Source: Hypericum androsaemum
Taxonomy: Eukaryota; Streptophyta; Magnoliopsida; Malpighiales; Hypericaceae
NCBI GenBank assembly: GCA_963995505.1
Contig: OZ023189.1
Location: 2,307,155-2,371,154 of the forward strand
Direction of reading: 5' to 3'
DNA length: 64,000 nucleotides
The position numbers and the translations under genes are program-made. Numbering within the stretch: position 1 is the first letter of the stretch; every line of letters begins with the position of its first letter. The notes below the pieces were generated by a model that saw only the letters and a list, made by a program, of their open reading frames with translations, made no database searches and was not told the origin of the DNA. Of the stretch, positions 31,170 to 42,600 are shown one piece after another.

Positions 31170-31988
31170 GGTGGTGAATATGAATCTCCATTTGCACAAG
31201 TTTGTGCCGAGAATGGAATCGTTCATCAAACCACGACGCCTTATTCTCCCGAGCAAAATGGAATTGCGGAAAGGAAGAATAGGACGCTTAAGGAAATGAT
31301 GAATGCGATGCTTATTAGTTCCAGATTACCAAGGAATTTGTGGGGGGAAGCGGTGCTTTCGGCCAACTATGTGCTCAACAGGGTACCACATAAAAAGTTG
31401 GATAAAACACCTTACGAATTATGGAAAGGTCATGCGCCTAGCTATAAATTCCTAAGGGTTTGGGGATGTCTTGCTAAGGTTCCGATCCCGCCTCCTAAAA
31501 GGACAAGGATAGGACCCAAGACGGTGGATTGTGTGTTTATCGGTTATGCACAAGATAGTGCTGCATATCGATTCTTGGTACACAAGTCAGATAACTCTGA
31601 TATCCACATAAATACTATCATAGAAGCTAGGGATGCTTCATTCTTTGAGAAAATCTTTCCTCACAAAGCTCAAACTAGTGTTGACCGTCAAGTTGACCAA
31701 AGTGGGAGCAATGTGGGGGGAGAGGAACCTCAAGATGAAGGTGAAGAGTCTAGACGTGGGAAAAGGGCTAGGAAAGAAAAGTTCTTCGGATCAGATTTCC
31801 TAACATATCTGTTAGAAAAAGATCATGTAACCTACAAGGAAGCAATGTCTTCTACAGACTCTGCTCTTTGGAAGGAAGCGGTGAATAGTGAGATAGAGTC
31901 TATCTTACATAATCACACTTGGGAACTAGTAGATCTACCTCCGGGTAGTAAACCACTAGGCCATAAGTGGATCTTCAAAAAAAGATAA
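31170..31988 (+). CDS. Copia-B integrase, remaining core and C-terminus
   Basis: The frame continues after the TGA with GGEYESPFAQVCAENG and [18 protein letters not shown], which supplies the catalytic Glu. The integrase C-terminus follows (LPRNLWGEAVLSANYVLNRV, YELWKGHAPSYKFLRVWGCL, IGPKTVDCVFIGYAQDS). The uninterrupted part from 31296 is 230 codons. It ends at TAA near 31986, where a frameshift separates it from RT (WIFKKR then KPDGTVDKY in another frame). Confidence 0.9.
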   Translation, partial: GGEYESPFAQVCAENGIVHQTTTPYSPEQNGIAERKNRTLKEMMNAMLISSRLPRNLWGEAVLSANYVLNRVPHKKLDKTPYELWKGHAPSYKFLRVWGCLAKVPIPPPKRTRIGPKTVDCVFIGYAQDSAAYRFLVHKSDNSDIHINTIIEARDASFFEKIFPHKAQTSVDRQVDQSGSNVGGEEPQDEGEESRRGKRARKEKFFGSDFLTYLLEKDHVTYKEAMSSTDSALWKEAVNSEIESILHNHTWELVDLPPGSKPLGHKWIFKKR

Positions 31989-33358
31989 AGCCTGATGGTA
32001 CAGTGGATAAGTACTAGGCAAGACTTGTTGTTAAAGGCTACAAGCAAACAAAGGGTGTTGATTATTTTGACACATATGCTCCTGTCTCCAGGAAAACATC
32101 TATTAGGTTAGTCATAGCCTTGGCGGCTTTGTTTAACCTAGAGATCCATCAAATGGATGTGAAGACGGCCTTCCTTAATGGAGATTTGGAAGAGGAGATT
32201 TACATGGAACAACCCGAAGGGTTTGTGGTTCCAGGTAAAGAACATAAGGTGTGTAAACTTGTAAAATCCTTGTATGGACTAAAACAAGCACCTAAACAAT
32301 GGCACGAAAAGTTTGATAGTGTAATGCTATCTAACGAGTTTCAAATAAACCAATGTGATAAATGTATCTACGTGAAAGGAGATGATAATGACTATGTGAT
32401 AGTTTGTCTCTACGTAGATGACATGTTGATCATGGGTAATAATGATAATATCAAAATTACCAAGAAAATGTTGTCACAAAATTTCGACATGAAAGACTTG
32501 GGACAAGCTGATGTAATACTTGGGATGAAAATCACCAAGACTTCAGAAGGTTACGCGCTTTCCCAAGGTCACTATGTCGAAAAGATACTTGACAAATTCG
32601 ATAAGGATAGCAATGTAATTGCGAGAACACCTATGGAAGTGGTGTCGAGTCTCTGCAAGAATCGCGGAGAGAGTGTGAGACAACTAGAATATTCTAGAGT
32701 TATAGGCAGTCTAATATACCTCATAGACTGTACTAGACCAGATATTGCAAACTCGGTTAACAGATTATCGAGATATACGAGTAATCCCAATTATGAACAT
32801 TGGAAAGCGATAGTTAGAGTCCTTAGATACCTAAGGTACACTGCTAACTATGGATTACACAATACGAGACATCCAGCCGTTCTGGAAGGGTATTCAGACG
32901 CGAACTGGATCTCAGACTCCAAGAATATAAAATCCACTAGCGGATACATATTTACATTTGGAGGAGCAGCAGTCTCGTGGAGATCATGCAAACAAACTTG
33001 CATTGCTAGATCAACTATGGAATCAGAATTCATAGCGTTGGATCTAGCAGCTGAAGAGGCGGATTGGCTCCGAAATTTCTTGGAGGACATTCCGATGTGG
33101 TCAAAACCAGTGCCTCCCATTAGCGTGCACTGTGATAGTCAATCAGCTATTGGAAGAGCACAAAATAATGTGTATAATGGAAAGTCTAGACACATATGTC
33201 GTAGGCATAAATCCGTGAGAATATTATTGAGAACGGGTGTGATATCTTTAGACTATGTAAAGTCAAAAGAGAACATCGCGGATCCATTAACTAAGGGTCT
33301 AACAAGAGACCAAGTTGAGGTATCATCGAGGGAAATGGGATTAAAGCCCACGAAATGA
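31989..33358 (+). CDS. Copia-B reverse transcriptase and RNase H
   Basis: After the frameshift the reading resumes with KPDGTVDKY, a TAG at 32016, then [10 protein letters not shown] and an open run to 33358. RT motifs: [37 protein letters not shown] and the catalytic [11 protein letters not shown]. RNase H motifs: [45 protein letters not shown] and [12 protein letters not shown]. The C-terminus is GLKPTK. Catalytic residues appear intact. With only three lesions across pol, this is the better template for studying the family. Confidence 0.92.
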
Positions 33359-33957
33359 CCTAAACCCATGATGGCAACCCAACCTGGATCATAAATCCCG
33401 ATCTGCAGGTTCAAAGGGACAACCGAATTGTGAGGCCAGGGTCGAACAAAGTACTCGGAAAATTGAGTTCCTTGCCTATTCCTATGATGGAAGAGTGATA
33501 GACCTGTCCATGTGAAGGTTAAGCATTAAGCTTTTAATGATCCTTATACTTCGAGTATATATATAAGTGGGGTATGGCAGGATACTCCTTATAAGAGATC
33601 ACCTATATCGAATGTGAAGGGGCCACTTCTATGAGATGAGTTAAGGGCTAAATCTCTAGAGCATTCGATGAAGTTTCCAAGGCAGTCCAGGGCCAAAATG
33701 GACAACAACGAAAGAACCAAGTAGTGGTTTGAGAAGGAGTTATGTGAGTACCTTTGTCTTGGTATACATAAAATGCCGAACAGTTTAAGGCATCGCGTCC
33801 ACTGGTTGGCAAGTATATCCGAAGGTATTTCACTAAGAAAAGTTCAAGGCTTTCAACCACCTTTCCTGATGCAACAAATTCTCGCAGAACTCCAAGTTGT
33901 ATGTAGCAATGGTAGGCTCATATCATATATAAGCCAATTTGCATTCATGTGGGGGAT
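33359..33957 (+). other. Copia-B 3' untranslated region with conserved blocks
   Basis: It shares ordered blocks with Copia-A 19643-20185: GTTAAGCATTA.GCTTTTAAT, GGCAGGATACTCCT, GAGATCACCTAT, TCTTGGT.TACA and CATCGCGTCCAC. It ends in the polypurine tract CATGTGGGGGA. The conservation in non-coding sequence suggests a required RNA element. Confidence 0.7.
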
Positions 33958-35229
33958 TGTTGGAGAATTGGTTTATTAACCAAGGAAGAGATGGCCCAAT
34001 ACAAGTGAGTGTGTTGGGCTTTGGCCCAAATATTTAATTAGAGGGAGAATCCTAATTAAATATAATAACTAAGTAATTAGTGGGTAACTTTGAGCTAATT
34101 TAATTGAAGATCACACCAATTGATTTTGGGTGTTTGTGAGATCAATACGAAGCTCGTTGATAGAGCTTCGTAACGATATATAACACTTGCGAAAATCCAA
34201 TTCTCGGGGTGAATGAAAATTGGCTTTAAAGTGGTATGGTTGTTATTAAAATAAGTACAATCCCACATTGGTTAGCGCACCATGCTGAGACAAATTTATA
34301 AGGGACTAGAAGTCTAGCATGGGTAAACTGGTGGAGAAGGGAGAGGCTCCTCGCGCCGTCCGTCCTCCCAGCTCGGCTCGGCACGCACACATGCGCGCGC
34401 GCATGCCCCGCCCCATCCCGGACCGGGCCGGCCCGGGCCGGGCTTGGGCTCGGGCTCGGGCTCGGGTTTGGGCTCGGGTGCGGGTGCGGGTTGCGGGTTG
34501 TGGGATTGTGAGAATTGTTCCAGGTTCCAGGGCCTTATCTTTTTAGAACTGGGCCGGACCTGTTGAAGCGATTCTGGGCTCTAAGTCTGTTGGGCTTAAG
34601 CTTGGACAAGCCCATCTTCTGGATCCTTCTTCTCCTTTCAGAAAGTGTCTCTTTGAATTCAAAAACATGGGATTTGAATTCAGAGGTAACAGCCAATATA
34701 AATGAGGGGTAATCATGGCTCTTGTAACAGCAAAGTTATGAGGGGTATTCATGGCTGCCATTGATTTCGGATTTGGAGGTAGGAGGTCCTTGGCTACCTA
34801 TAAAAGGAGCCCTCCTCCCTCATTCCAAATCATCCCAGCTCTCACTTTTCCTTGAGCTCTCTACTTCTCCCTCTATAGCATAGCATTTCTCACTCTCATT
34901 GTGTCGGAGTTCTAAGGCTACGAAAAGTGCGAAAGGTGTACGAAAGTGCTTCCTTTTGTACACGAGGTTGGGCATTGTACCTTGGGAGCTCTCTTACCCA
35001 CAGAGGCCTGAAGCATATAGGCGGGTAATAAGAGTTATAAGGGCACACGGCCTGCTGTGGCCTCGTCCAGGATTGCATCCAAAGATCACTACCTTGAAGA
35101 AGACGGTATTCACAATTAGTTCGAAGTGTGATCGTGAGCATTCTCTAAACTCCTCTCTTTTATTTGGCTTACGGATTACATACGATTATATGCTTTATAT
35201 ATTCGTAGTTTACTAATATTTGACCAACA
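33958..35229 (+). repeat. 3' LTR of Copia-B (1272 bp)
   Basis: It matches the 5' LTR apart from a roughly 50-bp segment at about 34656-34706 and differences in the GC-rich GGGCTC/GGTGCG repeats (34436-34505). It is followed by the TSD CATAT. Confidence 0.93.
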
Positions 35230-35234
35230 CATAT

Positions 35235-35376
35235 CATACTGATTGATCATCTCGGCCTCGTGAATGTAGGTTAGTTGATCATATTACGTACATCGTGTGT
35301 TCTCTATGATTCTCATATCTCTGTTGTTGATAAGATTTTATTAAATTATTGTGTTTGCGCTTTCGTTGTCCTAACA
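35235..35376 (+). mobile_element. Right part of the older LTR split by Copia-B
   Basis: It continues the LTR interrupted at 27394 and ends at CCTAACA. A degenerate iMet-type primer site follows at about 35379-35395 (GTATC..AGCTCGGGCCC). Confidence 0.5.
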
Positions 35377-36087
35377 AGAAGTATCTAAGCTCGGGCCCAA
35401 TAGAGGTGCGAAGGTTTCTCCGAAGACTCCCTTGTTCCATGAAATTTGACTAGGTCTGTTTTGGGTTCATAAAAATGTTGGACTAAGAGTTAGATCTTGT
35501 GAAGACCTTAAGCAGAGTTTGGCATAGGTTTGACGCAATGCAGTTTGACACAGATTAAGCGCTGTGCAGATTTGGCGCAGTGTAGTTTGACACAAATTTG
35601 GTGCATTGCACATTAGGAACAGATGTGGCGCAGTGACTAGTTTGATGCAATACTATTTGGCACAAATTTTGCATAGTGCAAATTTGGCGGAGGCTATAGT
35701 TGGGAATTTTGGTTTTATGTGTATATATATAATCTTAAAAAATTAGGGTAGAATTTAGGTCTGATCATATAGACTCATGGTCATACTTTTATATTTCTTA
35801 AGAATAAATATTTTAACAAAATTCGGGTCTAGACCTGATCAAAATTAACGTGTCTTAGACTCGAAAAGTTTAGGATTTGGATTCCTGAGCATCAGAGTGT
35901 AATTTCAATCCCTAAATAAAAAGCTCAAACATAACAAACGGGTTCAAAAACGTAAAAAATCAAATATTAAAAAATTGAGTATAACATCTATAAATTATTC
36001 ATAGTCATGGTTCTCTATATGAAACCCGTGTATTAAATAAGCTATAACAAATAAATCAAGGAAGGTAATTATACTTTTCTCGGAATT
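35377..36087. other. Decayed element interior with an imperfect repeat cluster
   Basis: At 35515-35695 the words TTTGGCGCAGTG, TTTGACACA and GCAGTTTGACAC recur about every 20-40 bp, an imperfect minisatellite. No coding sequence was recognised. It may be leader sequence of the older copia-like element. Confidence 0.45.
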
Positions 36088-36320
36088 GTTTGTTATAGTT
36101 GTATCTAGATTTTACTTAGAGATGGAAGTATGATTTCAAAGAAAAAAAATGGACAGAGAAGGAGGGGAAGAAGTTGCTGGACGAAATCACAGAGAGGTGA
36201 AGTGGAAGAGAAAATTAATTCTAGATCATTCTCTACTATTCTGACATGTCTATTACATATATATAAGATGGACTAAACTTGGCCAAAAGGCCCAAGTGAT
36301 AATTGGGCTCAATTATCTAA
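36088..36320 (-). repeat. 3' LTR of the Tork-like element
   Basis: About 233 bp matching 41048-41281, with a TATATATAAG stretch near 36260. Confidence 0.85.
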
Positions 36321-36437
36321 TAATCTCTACCTTGAGCCAAATTGTGTCCAAACTAAAAATCGAACATTAACCAAACAACGAACACTAAACACAACTAGCA
36401 AAAGCTAGTAACAAACCGACACCGAATTAGTACAAAA

Positions 36438-36938
36438 TCAAAACTTTGCAACTGAAAGACGCTTTATGAGTATGTCAGCAGGATTTGACTCCGTACCAAT
36501 CTTCTTCACAAGAACTTTACCTTTCGAGATGACGTCTCGAACAAAATGGTACCGGATGTCAATATGCTTGGTCCTCTCATGGTACATATGGTCCTTTGTC
36601 AAATGAACCGCACTTTGACTGTCACAAAATACCACAATAGAACCAAGAAAAGAAGACATCTCACCAATAAATGATTTGAGCCAAATCGCTTCTTTGATTA
36701 CCTCCGTAATTGCAATGTATTCGGCTTCGGTAGTTGAAAGTGCAACAGTTGGCTGGAGTTGAGACTTCCAACTAATTGCAGATTTGTCAAGAGTGAAAAT
36801 GTACCATGTCAATGATCTACCCTGATCAAGATCACCACCATAATCAGAATCCACATAATCGGTTAGTGCACCATTTTCTTTTCCAAACTCCAAACGAGCA
36901 TCAATGGTACTTTTTAAATAGCGAAAAATCCATTTCAC
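36438..36938 (-). pseudogene. Tork-like RNase H
   Basis: The minus strand reads KWIFRYLKSTIDARLEFGKE, DYVDSDYGGDLDQGRSLTWY, VALSTTEAEYIAITEVIKEA and FCDSQSAVHLTKD, then HERTKHIDIRYHFVRD. All are RNase H motifs of the Tnt1/Tork type. A stop separates it from RT at about 36940 (GKGH stop KAVKWIF). It ends IKRLSVAKF, a typical C-terminus. Confidence 0.88.
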
Positions 36939-36944
36939 TGCTTT

Positions 36945-37760
36945 TCAATGCCCTTTTCCAGGACAAGAAACATACCTGCTAACTACACTAACAGCTTGTG
37001 AAAGATCGGGTCGGGTACATACCATCAAATACATAAGGCTCCCAATGGCACTTGAATATGGAACCTTCTCCATGTATCTCCTTTCACCATTGGACTTCGG
37101 ACTCAATTCACGTGAAAGCTTGAAATATTTTGCAAGAGGAGTAAAGACAACTTTAAGATTCTTTATGTTAGACTGAAACCGATGAAGAACTTTCTCAGCA
37201 AAACTCTTTTGTGAAAGATAAAGCTTCCAGTTGGAACGATCTCTTGTGATCTCCATACCAAGGATTCTCTTAGCAGACCCTAAATCTTTCATCTCAAATG
37301 CCGAGCTAAGTTGCTCTTTCAACTTTTGAATTTCTCCCATATTGGTGGCCGCAATTAAGATATCATCCACATACAACAACAAGTAGATGAAATCAACACC
37401 ATCCAACTTCTTAAAATAAACACAACTATCATAATTAGAACGGGAGAAATTGATACTAACCATGAAAGAGTCAAACTTCTTATACCATTGCCGAAGTGAC
37501 TGCTTAAGGCCATAAAATGACTTCTTTAATAAACACACATGGTCCTTATATCCCAGAACTTTGAAACCCTCCGGTTGTTCCATATAGATTTGCTCTTCTA
37601 AATCACCATGCAAGAAGGCTGTTTTTACATCCAATTGTTCCAATTCCAAATCCTTCATTGCAACCAAAGAGAGCAAAATCCGAATGGAGGTATGCTTAAC
37701 AATGGGTGAGAACACTTTATTGAAGTCAATACGTTGCACTTGGCTATAACCCTTAGCCAC
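36945..37760 (-). pseudogene. Tork-like reverse transcriptase
   Basis: The 271-codon segment starts AKGYSQVQRIDFNKVFSPIV and includes LDVKTAFLHGDLEEQIYMEQ, FYGLKQSLRQWYKKFDSFM and the catalytic LLYVDDILIAA. Upstream, stops near 37779 and 37825 separate it from the integrase linker. It would copy element RNA. Catalytic residues are intact in the segment, but the polyprotein is broken. Confidence 0.9.
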
Positions 37761-37874
37761 AAGCCTTGCCTTATATCAAAAAATTTCAGAACTTGATCCA
37801 TCTACCTTCCTCTTGAAAACTCACTTACAACCAACAATTCTCTTATCATTAGGTGGCTTCACAAGAGTCCAAGT

Positions 37875-38830
37875 CTAATTTCTTTCCAAGGAATGAACCT
37901 CCTCATTCATGGCACCAACCCATTCAGCTTCATCTTTGGAAGAAACTGCTTCTTCATATGTTGATGGATCACTAAACTCCACCTCTTTAGCAGCAGCCAA
38001 ACAGAAAGCAAAATCAGACCATCCATATATTTTCGGTGCTTTGGTCTCCCTTCTAGGTCGGTCCCTAGCCAAAGAATAAGGTTGCTCGACTTCTTTACCT
38101 TCTTCTTCTTCATCAAATTTTGGAAGCGGTACCTCAAACTCCATATTTTGCTGAACTTTCTCATTCTCCTTAATAGCCGACTCGGAAGCAACATCCTTTG
38201 CTTTCAATAGTGCCGATTCATCAAATGTAACATCTCTTGAGATGAGAAACTTGGATAATTTAGGACATCATAAATTGTATCCCTTCACATTCTAGGTTAC
38301 CCAACAAAAATACACTTCTTTGCTATTGGCTCCAACTTTCCTTCATTTGTGTGAGCATAAGCAGGACAACCGAATACCCTTAAGATTGAATAATCAGTCG
38401 GCTTACCCGACCATACCTCCTTGGATGTCTTGCACTCAATGGAAGTGGTAGGAGATCGATTCATCAAATAGCATGAAGTGCTCACAGCTTCTGCCCAAAA
38501 TTCCTTTCTCAAACCTGCATTAAAAAGCATACATCGAGCCTTTTCAAGTAGTGTCCTATTTGCCCTTTCTGCAACCCCATTTTGTTGTGGAGTATACACA
38601 ACGGTCTTATGCCGAACAATCCCTTCGGTTTTGCAAAACTCATCAAATTCTCGGTTACAATATTCTAAACCATTATCAGTTCTCAATCTCTTCACTTTCT
38701 TTCCTGTTTGCTTTTTCAAAAGGGTTTTCCGTTCTTTGAAGGTCTTGAACACTTGGTTTTTCTCCTTCAAGAAATAAACCCATACTTTTACTTGAACACT
38801 TGGTTTTTCTCCTTCAAGAAATAAACCCAT
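37875..38830 (-). pseudogene. Tork-like integrase core, C-terminus and hinge
   Basis: Segment 38297-38830 reads KRLRTDNGLEYCNREFDEFC, YTPQQNGVAERANRTLLEKA, FWAEAVSTSCYLMNRSPTTS and VFGCPAYAHTNEGKLEPIAK, with Asp (TDNG) and catalytic Glu (VAERAN). Segment 37875-38207 is the acidic hinge before RT (FDEEEEGKEVEQPYSLARD, EEAVSSKDEAEWVGAMNEE). A stop/frameshift lies between them near 38250. A 47-bp tandem duplication at 38744-38837 breaks the frame just upstream. Confidence 0.88.
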
Positions 38831-38837
38831 ACTTTTA
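38744..38837 (-). repeat. 47-bp tandem duplication disrupting the integrase frame
   Basis: Units 38744-38790 and 38791-38837 are identical. Because 47 is not a multiple of three, the duplication shifts the integrase frame and repeats the peptide KVWVYFLKEKNQVF in two frames. Confidence 0.9.
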
Positions 38838-39246
38838 TAGAAAAGTCATCAATGAAAGTAAGCAAGTAACAAGAACCTTTACCTTTTGATGGCATACGAG
38901 AGGGTCCCCAAAGATCGAAATGAATGTAATCCGTTGTTCCTTTAGTCGAATGAATGGCCGTCGAGAAGCTTAACCTCTTTTGTTTGCCACATACACAATG
39001 TTCACAAAAGCTCATGCTACTTGTGCATTGGCCACACAACAAGCCTCTTTTACTCAAGATGTCCATTCTCCGCTCACTCATATGTCCTAACCTCATATGC
39101 CATAACTTTGTAACATCCGCATCCGCGGTAGGACAAGCAATAGTGGCTGAATCCTTGACCGTGGAACCTTGCAAGAAATAGAGAGTTCCAACTCTCTTTG
39201 CCTTCATAATAGTAAGAGATCCTCTTGAAATTCGTAGAACTTGCAT
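38788..39246 (-). pseudogene. Tork-like integrase N-terminal half
   Basis: The minus-strand open segment contains the zinc-binding motif (LWHMRLGHMSERRMDILSKR ... CEHCVCGKQKRLSF) and the start of the core (YIHFDLWGPSRMPSKGKGSC, YLLTFIDDFSIKVWVYFLKE). One catalytic Asp is present (HFDLWG). The frame ends inside the 47-bp duplication. Confidence 0.88.
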
Positions 39247-39478
39247 CCCTTTTCTTCAAGTGACCTTAATGAGATCAAGTTTTTTGTTAAATCAGGTATA
39301 TGCCTCACACCTGTCAATCTTTGGATCTTGCCATCATGAAACTTAATCTTGATTGTGCCAACACCTGCAACTTGCACAAATTATTGTTGCCCATGAGTAT
39401 CTTGCCATTTGACGACTGATATGTCTCAAACTAATATCTATTTGGAGTCATGTGTTGACAGGCACCCGTATCCATAAT
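39247..39478 (-). pseudogene. Tork-like protease remnant
   Basis: The minus strand near 39440-39480 reads IMDTGACQHMT in a frame interrupted by an upstream TAG. D-T-G is the aspartic protease active site. The rest of the domain down to 39247 is frameshifted. Confidence 0.7.
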
Positions 39479-40329
39479 CTAATAATTCTCATCATTAACA
39501 CTACAATCAATTGCACAAAGAGTGTCAATTGTTTCACCACCAGCTACATTAGCCTCCTCTAAAACAACACCTTTAGCCTTTTGTTTATTCTTCAACTTAA
39601 AACAATCGGCCTTGATGTGTCCCTTCTTCTTGCAATAATGACATGTGAGATTCTTATTCCTGGACTTGGAATGAGTTCTTGAATCTTTCAGAGTTTTTTC
39701 TTTAGATCTACCTCGATCCACAACCAAACCAACACCTTGACTCTCCTTCTCAACATTGGTCATCTCACTATCCAAGTGCAACTTGGCTTGCAAATTACTT
39801 TTAACATCATCAAGGGTAATCTTCTCTCTACTATAAACCATCATATCTCTAAAAGACTTATATGATGCAGGTAATGAACATAACAACAACAGAGCTTGGT
39901 CCTCATCCTCTACCTTTATACCTAATTTATCCAAATCATTCAAGATTGAAGTAAACTCCGCAATATGATCAGAAAGTGATGTACCTTCATCCATGCGAAG
40001 AATGTAGAGGCACAATTTTAGCCGGAAATGATTAGTTAGAGAATTTTTCATATAAATGCCCTCTAACTTTTCCCACAAACCTTTTGCAGTTTTCTCTAAT
40101 AGGACTTCCTGTAGCATTGCATTACTCAAATATAATTGAATAGTTGAGAGAGCCTTGTCATCCATATCTTGCCACTTCTTGTCTGAAATAGCATCACCCA
40201 ATTTGTCTCTACCATAAATGGTACCCTTAATTCCAAGATTAGACAAAATAGCACCCATACGCACTTCCATAGTGCAAAACTCATCTTCCCATCATACTTC
40301 TCAATATCATACTTCGTCGACATCTCCAT
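39479..40329 (-). pseudogene. Tork-like gag
   Basis: It starts at the ATG at 40329 (MEMSTKYDIEKYDGKMSFAL), shifts frame near 40265 and continues for 263 codons: DDKALSTIQLYLSNAMLQEV, LWEKLEGIYMKNSLTNHFRL and LLLLCSLPASYKSFRDMMVY. A basic region is followed by a zinc knuckle, CHYCKKKGHIKADC. This is the Tnt1/Tork-type copia Gag, a structural and RNA-binding protein. Only the frameshift near the N-terminus breaks it. Confidence 0.9.
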
Positions 40330-40539
40330 CTCAATCGATTCAAATCCAACAACCCCAAAAAGTTAGGGTTTCACGAGATACCTTAGGGCAGCGGTAACTA
40401 GACCCACAGCGATGCTCGGTCGACACACCAAGACCCACAAACGTCAAGGAGTGAAGGTGGACAGGGAGGAGCACAGATGTCCTCTCCCTTTTCAAAATGG
40501 ACTACTGTTCACCGAGCTTCTCTCCTCAAACCGATGATG

Positions 40540-40837
40540 TGTAATACCCGACCAAGTGAGTTACACTTAGCTGGGTTTAATAAGTATGTTAAGACGTTCA
40601 ATAAATAATAAAATACTATATTACAAAATAGTATGAAAAGTTGTTTGATATGACGAGGCATTTACTCTACATTTTGGTGAGAACTCAGGTCCTGTTTGTA
40701 TATTTATTCCTTCGAAGAGCCAGTTTGAGTATATATATTAATATATATATGAAAATCATTCATTAGGTGAGATTTTGATGAAGTGACTGATCACCACTTT
40801 ATCAAGTCATTTATACACCCTTATATATTTGATTTCT

Positions 40838-40883
<46 letters not shown>

Positions 40884-41015
40884 CCATTGGTTGAGTCTCA
40901 CCAAATGTTTGAGTTATTATAAATTCTGAATACATTTGAGGCTGGCTAGATTTCTTTATGATTAAAGGAGTTGAAGTCTAGTGCCGATCACCGACCACCG
41001 ATTTGGGTCGTGACA
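40540..41015 (+). mobile_element. Solo LTR of gypsy type nested in the Tork-like leader, TSD TGATG
   Basis: It starts TGTAATACCCGACC and ends GGGTCGTGACA, ends typical of plant chromovirus (Tekay-like) LTRs. TGATG flanks it on both sides (40535-40539 and 41016-41020). It lies between the primer site and gag of the Tork-like element. A (TA)20 tract lies at 40841-40880. No internal domain is present, so it is a solo LTR that postdates the host element. Confidence 0.88.
40841..40880. repeat. (TA)n microsatellite
   Basis: Forty bases of alternating T and A inside the solo LTR. Confidence 0.95.
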
Positions 41016-41035
41016 TGATGGGTCACGACAAACTA

Positions 41036-41047
41036 GCTCTGATACCA
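41036..41047 (-). promoter_or_regulatory. iMet primer-binding site of the Tork-like element
   Basis: The minus strand reads TGGTATCAGAGC next to the 5' LTR, the standard initiator-Met tRNA complement in plant copia elements. Confidence 0.9.
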
Positions 41048-41281
41048 GTTTGTTATAGTTGTATCTAGATTTTACTTAGAGATGGAAGTATGATTTCAAA
41101 GAAAAAAAAATGGACAGAGAAGGAGGGGAAGAAGTTGCTGGATGAATTCACAGAGAGGTGAAGTGGAACGGAAAATTAATTCTAGATCATTCTCTACTAT
41201 TCTAACATGTCTATTACATATATATAAAATGGACTAAACTTGGCCCAAAGGCCCAAGTGACAATTGGGCTCAATTATCTAA
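41048..41281 (-). repeat. 5' LTR of the Tork-like element
   Basis: About 234 bp matching 36088-36320 closely, adjacent to the primer-binding site. Confidence 0.85.
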
Positions 41282-42600
41282 AAGTTTTTGTAATTTACCA
41301 CTCGACCTAGGTTTTAGTATTAATACGTCATTATGGCATGCCGTGGACAGAGTTGGAATGGCCAGAGAGCAAAGGCGCTCAAGAAGGAAGACAAAGGTGT
41401 CGAGGGACTAGGAGGTCATGAAGGGTGGTCGGCCATTAGGGCCCACTAGGTGAGTTATCGCTTGTTTTCACGTGTTTGAGGCCATAGGATTTATTTACGA
41501 GGTCTAGCAACGCGGCTTTAGATTGGGTACGGAGTGAAGGAATTGATTCCAAACGGTTTGGAGTGAAAGGGACCGCAGTGGCAAGCGCAGGTATGTGGTA
41601 ATGACAAGCGCAGTTATGTGAGAATGGTAAGTACAATTATGTGATAATGGCATTTGTTTTTGTGAAAACGGCAAGTCCTTGTTGATGATAATAGCACGCG
41701 TAGTTTTTTTATTTTGGTTCCCCCGTATTTTAGCATTTTTGCAAAAAGGTCACACTAACATGTGTAGTTATGTGATAATGGCATGCGCCATTATGTGATA
41801 ATGGCATTTGTATCAGGCCTGTGTTTGTGCGTAGTTTTTTTTATTTTGATCCCCGTATTTTAGCGTGTTTGCAAAAAAGTCCCCGCATGTCTTCATTCCA
41901 AACGGTTCGAAATAGTGTCATTCGGTACCTAATCCAACCCCTAGCAAGGCCCGCAAGTTCACGGAATCCGCCAGTAATACAGTGATAAAGAATATCGAAC
42001 CCATGAGAATGGACTGTAATGAATACATAAGTTATTATATAATCCTAATATGAAGTAAATTAAACAAATTACCAAGTAAAAAAGATTGTAAAGTTATCCA
42101 ACGAGACGAACGGCAAAGTAATCGAATTTCCTAAACAAAACCTACAAACTGAGTCCGAAATTCCTGAATAAAATTTTCTAGGAGAATTTGCACTACTTAT
42201 CGTCCGCTGAACTCGAGTACTATGGCTAAAGGTGATCACTATAAATATAACAAAAGAGAAGTTCCGTCTCCTCCCTAAATAAAGGAATAAAACTAAACCT
42301 TCGGAGGACACCAACCTTGCTCCTATTTTGGAAGGCATCGAGGAGCAAGCGATCCGCTCTCTTAGGCAAGCTAGATTGGCAAAGATGCTTGGAATATGGC
42401 CGTGAATCTTGAATTGACCAGGGATATTGATGCAACACAGATTCTCGGGGGACAGATTCGGTACGGGGCCAAAGTCTCTTTCTCCACGCGTCCATCCCAC
42501 ATGTTCCTTTTTTTAAATTTTATGTTATTTGTATATTATATTAGAATAAATTAAACTGATATATTTTTTAAATAATTTTTTATTATAAGTATTAATTAAT
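41282..42600. other. Unclassified repeat-like DNA
   Basis: At 41575-41860 the phrase TTATGTGATAATGGCA and relatives recur, with TTTTTATTTTGGT.CCCCGTATTTTAGC twice. A 143-codon minus-strand frame at 42069-42500 resembles no protein I know. It may be non-coding retroelement sequence. Confidence 0.4.

Larger units (their letters stand above)
27395..35229 (+). mobile_element. Copia-B: nearly complete Ty1/copia element, 7835 bp, TSD CATAT
   Basis: Two long LTRs (27395-28592 and 33958-35229) with TGTTGG...CCAACA ends bound it. CATAT lies on both sides (27390-27394 and 35230-35234). Gag, protease, integrase, RT and RNase H occur in copia order and are close relatives of Copia-A proteins, yet most LTR sequence is different. 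Only three lesions were seen in pol (TGA 31167, frameshift near 31988, TAG 32016). The primer region is not tRNA-like but complementary to the element's own LTR, as in Copia-A. The polypurine tract TGTGGGGGA adjoins the 3' LTR. Confidence 0.95.
36088..41281 (-). mobile_element. Minus-strand Tork/Tnt1-like Ty1/copia element, decayed
   Basis: Short LTRs (36088-36320 and 41048-41281) align closely. A canonical iMet primer site at 41036-41047 reads TGGTATCAGAGC on the minus strand. Gag, protease, integrase, RT and RNase H fragments lie in copia order on the minus strand, with domain types resembling Tnt1/Tork. It carries multiple frameshifts and stops and a nested solo LTR (40540-41015). No clean TSD was found, and LTR ends are uncertain by a few bases. 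It contrasts with Copia-A and Copia-B in using the normal tRNA primer. Confidence 0.9.

Noticed and set aside
36081..41290. TSD for the Tork-like element
   Set aside because: Flanks GGAATT and AAGTT do not give a convincing duplication, and LTR ends are ambiguous by a few bases.
42069..42500. 143-codon minus-strand frame
   Set aside because: No recognisable motif and no element context; kept only as part of an unclassified stretch.
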